Shown piece after piece: positions 32,455 to 40,625 of a stretch of 64,000 nucleotides of DNA. The notes beneath the pieces were generated by a model that searched no databases, was not told the origin of the DNA, and saw only the letters and a list, made by a program, of their open reading frames with translations. The DNA is taken from assembly GCA_003149065.1 (NCBI GenBank), contig QGFZ01000002.1, positions 124,001 to 188,000 on the forward strand. Reading direction: 5' to 3'. This DNA is from Ruminococcaceae bacterium R-25. GTDB lineage: Bacteria; Bacillota; Clostridia; Saccharofermentanales; Saccharofermentanaceae. Made by a program: the position numbers and the translations under genes. How positions within the stretch are numbered: the stretch's first letter is position 1; each line of letters starts with the position of its first letter.

Positions 32455-34839
32455 ATGTGGAAAAGAAAAATAGTATCTTCACTTTTGGCTGTCAGTCTGC
32501 TCGCACCGCTCCTGATGTCATGTTCAAAGCAGGGCAGCGACAAGACAGTTAGCGGGAAAGACCCGTGGTATGAATCGACAAGGCTTGAACTCAAGACAGA
32601 TCAGCAGCCCACCGAGATGCTCGACAGCAGCATCGTAAGCTACAGCAACGGAAAGCTCTACCATCTGTACAGCCTTACGAATCTTGCCGATTACGATAAT
32701 TACAGAAGAACGATGCTCACCACCTACGACGATAAGGGCAATCAGCTGAGTTCTTTGAAGGTTACGGATCCGAAGAACTATTCCATAGACAGGATCATTT
32801 CCGCTAAGCCTGATGAGAATGGGAAGACTCTTGAGGCCGTTATCACGGCTTTTGCTTCCGGTGGTTTTGTGACAGCGATCATCGATATCGATATTGAAAG
32901 CGGCAAGAGCGGTTCTCCCAGATTTCTCGAAAAAGAGAAGGGCAAGGCATTGGAACTGTCGGGAGACGGCATGGATACGTATGGCGTATCAGATGTATAT
33001 GTGGCCGGTGACTATTATATTCCCGTGATCTACGCAGGTATGGATGCAACGGAGATGGGTGCCCATGCATTCGTATTCAAAGGCTCGGAATATAAGGCAG
33101 ACCTGGATTTCACGGGTATTCCGTCCGTGTATGTGATCGACGGATTCTCTTACGATTCAAGAAATAAGACTGTACTTGCCGTCGGTTATACGAGGAGCGA
33201 CGGTGCTGTGGTAATAGAGTTCGATCCTGAGACCGGCAAGCGTATAAAGTACGAGAAATACACCGTGCAGAATGGTGAGGAAGTGAACCTTGCCGACTTC
33301 AGCGCAGTAACTTCAGGCGAGCTGTGCAAGATAGATATGCTCGGCAATATTACGACATTTGACATGCAGTCCCAGGAAGTAAAGACAGTCATCGACAATA
33401 ACTGGTATACGCCTTATTTCTCAGATCTGATGATACAGACCAAGCTGATTTCATGCGACAGCGAGAGAGCTGTTTTTGTGTCAAGCAAAGAGTCAGATTA
33501 TTCAATGTTCTTCTCAGGGATGGACGAGACGGTCACTATCCTTACCAAGGCGGACAAGAATCCTCATGCAGGCAAGAAAGTAATAGAGATCGCGGCTCCG
33601 ATCGATAAGGGAATGTCCGAATATCTTTCGAATGCGATCTATGAATTCAACAAGTCGGACAACGAGTATCTGATAAGAGTCTGGAGCAAATATAAGACGG
33701 GCATCAAGGTCGGAAGAGACATGAGCATGTTGAACGTTTCCGACGAGAAGCTCTACACGATGATCCAGGAGCTTAAGGGTTCTGAAGCGCCGGACCTTGC
33801 GGTCGGAATCCAGAAGTATTATGCGATGAGGGATGATATTTTCGAGGACCTCACAGGATATCTTGACCAGTCCGTAATGGACAAGCAGTTCTCCAACATG
33901 ATCGAATCTTCCAGGTTCGGAGGAAAGCAGTATTTCCTGCCCGTAACCATAGAGATCGAGGGTCTTGTAACGGATAAGAGCCTTGTGAAGGCCGGCGATG
34001 TCGGCATCACTTTCGAAGACTTCGATAAGCTGATCAAGGACAAGCTCGAGGGCTTCTCGCCTTACGATTACCCGATGTCGAAAAGCTACTACAAAAAGGA
34101 TTTTGTCCTTTCCTGCATCGATATCAAGTCTGCCGTTGAAGGCGGCAAGGTCGACTTCGGCACTGACCAGTTCAGAGCGGCTGCCGAATATGCAAAGGAT
34201 AACTTTGCTGAGGACGGATTCACAAAGCCTGAGGATTATGTCTGGGCAGAAGAAGAGAAGCGTGTCCGCACCGGATGCAGATATGACAAGATCGACAGTT
34301 ATGTCGCTTTCATCCGCGCGTGCAAGACGACCGAAGGCGAATATACGATACTCGGAACACCTTCAGTCGATGCTTCCGGACCGAGATTCAGAGCCTCTGA
34401 GACAATATCGGTTACTTCGTCTTCCGCAAGGAAAGAAGGCGCAAAGAAGTTCTTAAATTTCCTCTTTTCCGGTGCAGGTTATTCCGATTCGGCAAGAGAA
34501 TTCCAAAACATCGTCACCAACAAGGAGATAATGGCCAGGAACATGTCGATCATCACGGAGCAAAACAACCGTGCCCAGGATATGTTTGAGGCTTTGGCTT
34601 CTTACATGACAGGTCTCGAAAAAGATGCAAGGATCTACGGCTATAAGAGGACTACCAAAAAACTGGAAGAAAACTTCATGGCAAGCCTCTCGTCACTGTC
34701 GAGATACTATTACGACGATCCAGTGATCACCACATTCCTTACGGAGGAGATCGCTCCGTACTACGCAGGCGACCGTTCGATCGACGATGTCATAAAGATC
34801 CTGAACGACCGTACCTCCAAGTATGCCAACGAGATGTAA
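32455..34839 (+). CDS. Large solute-binding lipoprotein with N-terminal propeller-like part
   Basis: A 794-residue lipoprotein (lipobox LLMSC, Cys23). The C-terminal half (about 380-790) has the layout of family-1 extracellular solute-binding proteins: IDKGMSEYLSNAIYEFNKSDNEYLIRV, KLYTMIQELKGSEAPDLAVG, FEDLTGYLDQS, FLPVTIEIEGLVTDKSLV. The N-terminal half (about 30-370) has repeated strand-rich blocks like a beta-propeller. Such fusions recur in Clostridia without a known role. No ABC permease or ATPase gene is nearby. GAGGGA precedes the ATG. Confidence 0.8.
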   Translation: MWKRKIVSSLLAVSLLAPLLMSCSKQGSDKTVSGKDPWYESTRLELKTDQQPTEMLDSSIVSYSNGKLYHLYSLTNLADYDNYRRTMLTTYDDKGNQLSSLKVTDPKNYSIDRIISAKPDENGKTLEAVITAFASGGFVTAIIDIDIESGKSGSPRFLEKEKGKALELSGDGMDTYGVSDVYVAGDYYIPVIYAGMDATEMGAHAFVFKGSEYKADLDFTGIPSVYVIDGFSYDSRNKTVLAVGYTRSDGAVVIEFDPETGKRIKYEKYTVQNGEEVNLADFSAVTSGELCKIDMLGNITTFDMQSQEVKTVIDNNWYTPYFSDLMIQTKLISCDSERAVFVSSKESDYSMFFSGMDETVTILTKADKNPHAGKKVIEIAAPIDKGMSEYLSNAIYEFNKSDNEYLIRVWSKYKTGIKVGRDMSMLNVSDEKLYTMIQELKGSEAPDLAVGIQKYYAMRDDIFEDLTGYLDQSVMDKQFSNMIESSRFGGKQYFLPVTIEIEGLVTDKSLVKAGDVGITFEDFDKLIKDKLEGFSPYDYPMSKSYYKKDFVLSCIDIKSAVEGGKVDFGTDQFRAAAEYAKDNFAEDGFTKPEDYVWAEEEKRVRTGCRYDKIDSYVAFIRACKTTEGEYTILGTPSVDASGPRFRASETISVTSSSARKEGAKKFLNFLFSGAGYSDSAREFQNIVTNKEIMARNMSIITEQNNRAQDMFEALASYMTGLEKDARIYGYKRTTKKLEENFMASLSSLSRYYYDDPVITTFLTEEIAPYYAGDRSIDDVIKILNDRTSKYANEM

Positions 34840-34897
34840 GCACTAGAAAGACAGACAGATTTGCATTCACATTGATACTGTTTTATTCTTTCTATTG

Positions 34898-36364
34898 ATG
34901 GGAATGAAGATCAACACAAAAGGAAAGCTTTGGATCGATATAGCCGCCTGCGCTGTATGGTCTTTGTTTGTGCTCATAGTTTCTGGCTGCAGTTTTGCGC
35001 TGATGAACCCTGTGACGATCGTAATCCTGATTATCGGTTTTGCAGGTTTTTCATATCTCATTTTGAAAAATGAAGGCGTCGGAAAGCAGGCCAGGATCAT
35101 GGCTGTTGTAACGATTCTGGCGGTCTTTGTCAGGACCCTTTATGTGCTTTATACGGGTGCCGAGCAGAGGCAGCACGACGTTCAATCTTTTGATACCGAT
35201 TACGGATTGTTCTATCACAGCGAATATATTGAATATCTTTTGAACAATCATAAGCTTCTTAATGAAGATATAAGACTTCATGACCAATTCTATCAGCCGC
35301 CACTCACGCATATCTTCAGCGCGGTATTTTTCGGCATCTATAGAAAAGTCGCGCCGGCGTATGCGCACAACTGGGATGCGCTTCAATGCCTTTCGCTGTT
35401 CTATTCTCTCGCAACCCTTGCTGTATTAAAGAAGCTTACGGAACTCTGGGACTTAACCGAAAAGGGAAAGACTTTAGCTTATCTGACATTCTCATTTCTT
35501 CCGCAGTTCATTTATTTCTCAGGTGCGCTCAATAACGATCCGCTTGCAGTCTTGTTTATGGTCGCTGCTCTTTATCTTGCGCTCATCTGGTACAACGATG
35601 AGAAGAAGTCATTCTTAAAACTCATGGGACTGAGCCTCTGCATTGGTCTTGGCATGATGGCAAAGCTGTCTGCAGGACTTATCGCGGTACCGATAGCTTT
35701 CGTTATGCTGAAGGCATTTTTCGAATCGAAAACAAAGCTCAAAATGTTCTTTGAATACGTGGCCTTTCTAGCGGTCTGTGCTCCTTTGGGCCTTTGGTAT
35801 CAGGTAAGAAACTATATCCTTTGGAAGATCCCGATCACTTATGTAGTAAGACCCGATGTAGTGACCAATCCCTGGTTTTTGATCGAGCCTATGCCTTTCT
35901 GGAAAAGGTTTTTTGATTTTGGAGACGGTGTTGACTACAACATAATAACAGAGACTCTTAATTCGGCTTGTTTCGATGATGAATACTACCGCGATTACCT
36001 GCCGCTTGCTTTAGTCGGGTATCTCTTGCTGTTTGCTTTTACTGTCTTTACGATTACCATTCTCATCAATTTCATCGTCTCATGGATAAAAGAACGGAGC
36101 ACATTGAATATTGTATTTACGATACTTCTTATATCCCAGTTGGCTTCTTATGTTTATTTCTGTTTTGACTATCCGTATATATGCACCATGTCATACAGAT
36201 ATATCGTTCCGACGATCATTGCGGGAGCGTATTATTCCGGCAAATCAACAGGCAGAGCTCCGCATCTTCTGGCGCTCATTACGAAAATCACCGTATATGC
36301 GGTCGCGATCTTCTCGTTTATCCTGTACTGCTTCGCCTGGCTTCTGGATTTCAGGACCGTATAA
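34898..36364 (+). CDS. Polytopic membrane protein, GT-C/GT39-like glycosyltransferase
   Basis: A 488-residue membrane protein with about ten helices. The loop after the second helix reads HDVQSFDTDYGLFYHSEYIEYLL and then HDQFYQPPLTHIFSAVFFGIY, the acidic and Pro-rich first-loop pattern of PMT/ArnT-like enzymes that use polyprenyl-phosphate sugars. The substrate is unknown. No clear ribosome site is visible: the ATG at 34898 is my choice, with 34904 or a TTG at 34895 as alternatives. A small anchored protein gene follows after 26 bases. Confidence 0.7.
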   Translation: MGMKINTKGKLWIDIAACAVWSLFVLIVSGCSFALMNPVTIVILIIGFAGFSYLILKNEGVGKQARIMAVVTILAVFVRTLYVLYTGAEQRQHDVQSFDTDYGLFYHSEYIEYLLNNHKLLNEDIRLHDQFYQPPLTHIFSAVFFGIYRKVAPAYAHNWDALQCLSLFYSLATLAVLKKLTELWDLTEKGKTLAYLTFSFLPQFIYFSGALNNDPLAVLFMVAALYLALIWYNDEKKSFLKLMGLSLCIGLGMMAKLSAGLIAVPIAFVMLKAFFESKTKLKMFFEYVAFLAVCAPLGLWYQVRNYILWKIPITYVVRPDVVTNPWFLIEPMPFWKRFFDFGDGVDYNIITETLNSACFDDEYYRDYLPLALVGYLLLFAFTVFTITILINFIVSWIKERSTLNIVFTILLISQLASYVYFCFDYPYICTMSYRYIVPTIIAGAYYSGKSTGRAPHLLALITKITVYAVAIFSFILYCFAWLLDFRTV

Positions 36365-36390
36365 ATATTTTTTCTTCAGGAGATTTAATA

Positions 36391-36909
36391 ATGAAAAAGG
36401 GCTTTTGGATCGGTTTGATCATTTTTGCTGCGATTTTCCTTTTGGCAGGCGGGTATATTTTCGTAACGGTCAGGAATTACCTGGATAGCGACAAGTGGGA
36501 AGTCCACGATCCGATCCCGGATGACAGAAGAAAGTTCTATGCCAATACCGCGCTCATGCCTGAGCTTTCTGATGACTTCGAGAGGTTTGCGATAAGGGGC
36601 ATAAGGGATTTCGATTATATGGTCGAGACATATAGTTTTTCCGGCACGGATGAGATGTACGAAAAACTTCCTGAAGGCTGCGAAAACGGTATCGCACAAG
36701 CTCTTTCTGACGGCGCTTATGAGACGACTAAAGACCTCAAGGGCAAGGACGTTTCAAGATATGAGATCACGACCGGCCTGCCGCTTTTAGACAAGGATGA
36801 GATCAATAAGGATGACGGCGGCATGTTAACTAATGCATTCGTTTATTACTATGTTCTCGAATATCCTGACGGAACTTACCGTTTTGCGCTCCTTATAAGA
36901 GATACCTGA
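36391..36909 (+). CDS. Membrane-anchored hypothetical protein
   Basis: A 172-residue protein with one N-terminal helix (about 4-26, GFWIGLIIFAAIFLLAGGYIFV) and an exported acidic domain. No family recognised. The open frame extends upstream into the previous gene, but the ATG at 36391 has AGGAG ten bases before it. It follows the GT-C-like gene closely and is likely co-transcribed. Confidence 0.7.
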   Translation: MKKGFWIGLIIFAAIFLLAGGYIFVTVRNYLDSDKWEVHDPIPDDRRKFYANTALMPELSDDFERFAIRGIRDFDYMVETYSFSGTDEMYEKLPEGCENGIAQALSDGAYETTKDLKGKDVSRYEITTGLPLLDKDEINKDDGGMLTNAFVYYYVLEYPDGTYRFALLIRDT

Positions 36910-36910
36910 T

Positions 36911-37492
36911 CTAACTTAACTTGGCATTTGTCAGAGCCCAGTATTCTGCTCCGTCTTCTTCGTATGTCCCGAAAACGCCCTCTACGCAGATCTCAGCGCC
37001 TTCAGCAGGGTAATCTGCAGGATATGCCTTGTTGCCGTCTAAAATGAATTCTATGCCCTGCTGGCAGCATGCTGCGGCATCCGAAACGAAGCATGCGAAG
37101 TGGTATTTGTCATTTGCCTCGTCGTAATAGACAGTGAATATGCCTTTAACCCTGACAGATCTCCCGATATATGTTTTGGGGAATATCATCATGTTATAGA
37201 TCTCAGCATAGACCATGTCTGAACCCAATATTGTCAGATCGTAATCGACACCGTTAGCACCTAAAGATTCTGCGGTCTCGTCCGTTAAGGGATCAGGTGT
37301 GGGAGTCGGCAGGGAAGTTTCTGAAGATGTTTCCTCTGTTCCGTCTTCTATGGCCATCTGTGATTTTATTACATCTCTAACGCCTGTAGTCTGCGCGATT
37401 ATCCTGGTCTTCGGGTCGTCGCTGTTTTCGCTGCAGCCGGAAAGAAGAGTGAATAAGAAAAGGCATAGGATCAGGCTTGTAAATCTTTTCAT
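36911..37492 (-). CDS. Hypothetical lipoprotein with OB-fold-like domain
   Basis: A 193-residue lipoprotein with lipobox TLLSGC (Cys20), a Thr/Ser/Pro-rich linker and a C-terminal domain (about 90-190). VYAEIYNMMIFPKTYIGRSVRVKGIFTVYYDE and EGAEICVEGVFGTYEEDGAEYWAL look like an OB-fold barrel of the kind in tRNA_anti-like proteins. Function unknown. It lies downstream of the znuA-type gene in the same direction, after a strong hairpin, so may be partly co-expressed with it. Confidence 0.7.
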   Translation of the reverse strand: MKRFTSLILCLFLFTLLSGCSENSDDPKTRIIAQTTGVRDVIKSQMAIEDGTEETSSETSLPTPTPDPLTDETAESLGANGVDYDLTILGSDMVYAEIYNMMIFPKTYIGRSVRVKGIFTVYYDEANDKYHFACFVSDAAACCQQGIEFILDGNKAYPADYPAEGAEICVEGVFGTYEEDGAEYWALTNAKLS

Positions 37493-37512
37493 AAATACCT
37501 CTGTAAATGACG

Positions 37513-37547
37513 AACATCTGCAAGAGATTATACAGCTTGCAGATGTT
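37513..37547. terminator. Perfect 35-base palindrome after the znuA-type gene
   Basis: AACATCTGCAAG (37513-37524) pairs perfectly with CTTGCAGATGTT (37536-37547) around 11 bases. On the minus strand the loop contains TATAAT, 35 bases before the next ATG, so a promoter for the following lipoprotein could lie in the loop. There is no T-run, so it is not a classic terminator. Confidence 0.45.
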
Positions 37548-37578
37548 CATTGTGCCTCTGAAAGGGTATTAATATGGT

Positions 37579-38625
37579 TTATTTTAAAGCTTCCTTAAGG
37601 ACGGAGAGGTTAGATTCCATTATAGAAATGTAAGTCGTTCCGTTCCTAACGTCGCTTGACGAGACTGACTGCATTGAATCAAGAGTCAGCACCTTCTGAG
37701 TTTTGGAAGCGGTATTCTCAATGATCGTTTCTGCGATCCTCTTATCCTTTCCTTCGATCGTAAGAACGACGGGGAGGGATAATTCATCGACCTTCTTTGA
37801 GAGGAATGTTATCGTCTCAAAGCTTGCTTCTGATTCAGCAGAGCATCCTACGAAAGCCGCATAGTAAGTGAGGTCGTAATCGTCAACCATGTATCTGAAA
37901 GGGAAGCGGTCGCCGAAAAGGATAGTCTTTGTGCTTGCGGCATCAACAACTGCCTTATAATCTGCGTCCAAAGCTTTCAGTGATTCGATGTAGGAATCTG
38001 CATTCTTCTTATATGTATCAGCATTAGCGGAATCGATCTTCTGGAGAGCATCAGAAATGCTCTTTACGAGAACCTGAGCGTTTCTTAAAGAGAGCCAAAC
38101 ATGCTCGTCGTACTCGACCTCGCCTTCTTCGTGATGATGCTCGTGCTCGTGATCTTCGTCATGATCTTCATGATCGTGATCCTCAACATGCTCGTGATCG
38201 TGGTCATGATCTTCTTCGTCTTCGCCCTGCATGCCTTCGACGAGCTCTTCTTCCTTAACAGCATCGCCTAACTCGTCTAAGAGGTCGATTACGATCATGT
38301 TCTTATTTACTGCTTCCTTGAGCGCATCTTCGACCCACTCGTCAGACTCGCCGCCGACATAGATGAAAAGGTCACAGGATGAGATCTTCATGATGTCTGC
38401 TGCAGTAGGCTGGAAACTGTGGAGATCAACGCCGTTATCAAGAAGCATCGTAACTTCTGCATCAGATGCCTTATCGCCCAATACGTTCATTACCCAGTCG
38501 TACTCAGGAAAGATCGTGGTTACGATCTGGAGCTTGCCATTTCCCTTGGCGCCTGCCGAGTTGCACGCAGTAAGAGAACCGAGTGCCAAAAAGCCTGCAA
38601 CAACTGCTGATATAAACTTTTTCAC
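37579..38625 (-). CDS. znuA: Zinc ABC transporter substrate-binding lipoprotein
   Basis: A 348-residue cluster A-I metal-binding protein. The lipobox is LTAC (Cys21). The family pattern is present: TTIFPEYDWVMNVLGD, LLDNGVDLHSFQPTAADI (first His ligand), an acidic His-rich loop (about 138-170, repeated HDHDHEH units) before DEHVWLSLRN (second His), and ILFGDRFPFRYMVDDYDLTYYAAFVGCSAESEAS with later ligands. It should capture Zn2+ at the cell surface. No znuB or znuC is beside it, so the permease must be elsewhere. Its promoter carries two Fur-family boxes, which fits Zur control. Confidence 0.88.
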   Translation of the reverse strand: MKKFISAVVAGFLALGSLTACNSAGAKGNGKLQIVTTIFPEYDWVMNVLGDKASDAEVTMLLDNGVDLHSFQPTAADIMKISSCDLFIYVGGESDEWVEDALKEAVNKNMIVIDLLDELGDAVKEEELVEGMQGEDEEDHDHDHEHVEDHDHEDHDEDHEHEHHHEEGEVEYDEHVWLSLRNAQVLVKSISDALQKIDSANADTYKKNADSYIESLKALDADYKAVVDAASTKTILFGDRFPFRYMVDDYDLTYYAAFVGCSAESEASFETITFLSKKVDELSLPVVLTIEGKDKRIAETIIENTASKTQKVLTLDSMQSVSSSDVRNGTTYISIMESNLSVLKEALK

Positions 38626-38705
38626 TTTAATGAATAACCGCCCAAAGACGGTTTACCCCCTGACTAATTGTTGAACTTTCTTATACCCGTTCGAAAACGC
38701 GAATA

Positions 38706-38770
38706 TGAGAATCGTTCTCAATTGTAGTCAGGAGGTGATACTTTGTCAATAGATTTGAGAACAATTCTCA
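38706..38770 (-). promoter_or_regulatory. znuA promoter with two Fur-family (Zur-like) boxes
   Basis: On the minus strand, TTGACA (38749-38744), 17-base spacer, TACAAT (38726-38721): a near-consensus promoter. TGAGAATCGTTCTCA (38706-38720) abuts the downstream side of the -10, and TGAGAACAATTCTCA (38756-38770), extended to 19 bases as a perfect dyad, lies just upstream of the -35. Centres are 50 bases apart, close to five helical turns. Binding by Zur is likely from the gene content, but Fur and PerR boxes look alike. Confidence 0.8.
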
Positions 38771-38783
38771 AATTAAGTTTTTA

Positions 38784-39728
38784 TCACAGATCCATCTTGA
38801 TGAAATCGTCAACGGAATAGGTCTTCATAAGGTCATCGGGGAGGACCATGCATCCTGCCGAACCGAAGTCCTTAGCGGCCTTTAAGACCTCATCCTTGTT
38901 AGAGCATGTGCCTTCGGATTGGAACTTGTTATTCCACTTTGTAGCGCCCCATGATTCGGTAACGGAAATGATGTTTATATATTTATACCCTGTGCCGTCC
39001 TTGTAGATAAATGTCTCATACATGATCTCGCCTGCGCCATCTCTCAATGAAGCGATCCAGCCGTCGGGAAGCTTATAGTCCTTCTCGAGCGTTCTGGGAT
39101 CCACATCAATATTGCCGTTACTGATGACAGTTCCGTCAGAGTTAACATCGGATAAAACTTTTCCGGAGTTATCAATGACATGGAACTTAGGCGGCATCTT
39201 ATTGAGCTTGAGCACGCAGCAAGGATATGTGAATGCCTGGGTGACTATATCGCCCGGAGCAGGTGAAGTCTCTTCGACAGTGATCCAAAGCTCGCCATCC
39301 TGGAGACCGATATCGATGATCTTTATACCGTAACCGCCGGTATTCTTTTCGCCTGCGCAGATAATAATGAAATAAGGCGCGTCAGGCTCGTCCAAGGTAT
39401 CAACATAATATCCGCGTTCCTTGATCATAAGAGGAGATGAGTATTGATCTGATAACTCAAACTCATATTCTCCTAAGACTCCTTTATCAGGCACTTCGCC
39501 GTTATAGTATTCCTTTACGGATCTGTAGTCACCGGGCTTTGGTTCCGATGTTTCTCCGGTTGTCTCGACAGGTACCGTGATGCTGTTATCATCTGCGGCG
39601 GAAGTCTCTTCCGCTACATCTCCTGATGAGGCCCTTTCCCCGTTTGTAACTTTACAGCCTGTGACAAAGCCTGCAATAAGCGCAAAAGTCGTTGTTGCGC
39701 ACAAAATTATCTTTATCCCCTTGTTCAT
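38784..39728 (-). CDS. Hypothetical lipoprotein
   Basis: A 314-residue lipoprotein with lipobox FVTGC (Cys25), then an acidic Thr/Ser/Glu linker (about 35-70) and a soluble domain of about 240 residues. No known family recognised. AAGGAGG lies seven bases before the ATG at 39728; the frame runs on to 39794 without support. It is upstream of the znuA promoter and transcribed in the same direction, with its stop 14 bases from the outer Zur-like box. Confidence 0.72.
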   Translation of the reverse strand: MNKGIKIILCATTTFALIAGFVTGCKVTNGERASSGDVAEETSAADDNSITVPVETTGETSEPKPGDYRSVKEYYNGEVPDKGVLGEYEFELSDQYSSPLMIKERGYYVDTLDEPDAPYFIIICAGEKNTGGYGIKIIDIGLQDGELWITVEETSPAPGDIVTQAFTYPCCVLKLNKMPPKFHVIDNSGKVLSDVNSDGTVISNGNIDVDPRTLEKDYKLPDGWIASLRDGAGEIMYETFIYKDGTGYKYINIISVTESWGATKWNNKFQSEGTCSNKDEVLKAAKDFGSAGCMVLPDDLMKTYSVDDFIKMDL

Positions 39729-39866
39729 AATAAGTTCCTCCTTTGAACTTCTATGCCATATATACAGACAAACAAATAAAAAAGTTGCAGGCATAAACCG
39801 ACCACATTACTATGTTTTTAAATGATATAATAGTCAGCATAAAGGGAAATTAGGAGGAGAACGGTT

Positions 39867-40094
39867 ATGCCGCATGTAGTAATCAAATGCTTCCCCGGAA
39901 GAACTGAAGAACAGAAGACAAAGTGTGCTGAAGAGGTTACAAAAGCCATAGCGGAAACGATGGGCTGCAACGAATCCAGCGTATCCGTAGACATAAAAGA
40001 GATCGCTCAGGACGACTGGAAAGACCAGGTATGGGATAAGGAGATTCTCCCTCTGGAGAACCTTTACAAAAAGCCCGGTTACACCTGCGAATAA
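39867..40094 (+). CDS. Tautomerase family protein (4-oxalocrotonate tautomerase-like)
   Basis: A 75-residue protein with Pro directly after the initiator Met (MPHVVIKCFPGRTEEQKTK), the catalytic proline of the tautomerase superfamily. Length matches 4-oxalocrotonate tautomerase/PptA subunits, which form multimers. Substrate unknown. AGGAGGAG precedes the ATG and a nitroreductase gene follows after 18 bases. Confidence 0.88.
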   Translation: MPHVVIKCFPGRTEEQKTKCAEEVTKAIAETMGCNESSVSVDIKEIAQDDWKDQVWDKEILPLENLYKKPGYTCE

Positions 40095-40112
40095 GCCTTA
40101 AGGAGGCTTCAT

Positions 40113-40625
40113 ATGGATTTCAGAAAAGTAGTCGAAAACCGTTATTCATGCAAAAGTTTTGACGGCCGCAAGGTCGAACCCGCAATATTAGACAGGATCT
40201 TGGAAGCAGGAAGGCTCGCTCCTACCGCAAAGAACCTTCAGGAACAGCACATCTATGTTCTCCAGTCCGATGAGGATCTGGAGAAGGTCGATATGGTAAC
40301 GCCGTGCAGATATAATGCCGGCACATGCCTTATAGTCGCTTTCGATAAGAATAATGTCTACACATATCCCGGTTCCCAGAGAGAGTCAGGCGTTGAGGAT
40401 GCAACTATAGTCGCGACACATCTTATGCTCGCAGCAGCAAACGAAGAAGTGGATTCATGCTGGCTCAACTGCATTGATCTCGCTAAGACAAAAGAATTAT
40501 TCGGCCTGCCCGAAAACGAAGAGGTCCTCATGATCCTGGATCTCGGCTATGCATCAAAAGGCACGGGCCCTTTGGGTAACCACGGAAGCAGAAAGCCTCT
40601 GACAGAGACAGTTACTTATTTGTGA
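40113..40625 (+). CDS. Nitroreductase family protein
   Basis: A 170-residue FMN-dependent nitroreductase. MDFRKVVENRYSCKSFDGRKVEPAILDRILEAGRLAPTAKN is the standard N-terminal FMN-binding pattern. The rest is short, with VATHLMLAAANEEVDSCW typical of the family. It probably reduces quinones, flavins or nitro compounds using NAD(P)H. Co-transcribed with the tautomerase. Its end overlaps the convergent transglutaminase gene by 14 bases. Confidence 0.9.
   Translation: MDFRKVVENRYSCKSFDGRKVEPAILDRILEAGRLAPTAKNLQEQHIYVLQSDEDLEKVDMVTPCRYNAGTCLIVAFDKNNVYTYPGSQRESGVEDATIVATHLMLAAANEEVDSCWLNCIDLAKTKELFGLPENEEVLMILDLGYASKGTGPLGNHGSRKPLTETVTYL

Noticed and set aside
38743-38802. Short plus-strand frame with an AGGAGGTG before a TTG in the znuA promoter region
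   Set aside because: The apparent ribosome site is the complement of the promoter spacer, and the frame lies across the promoter and the outer Zur-like box.
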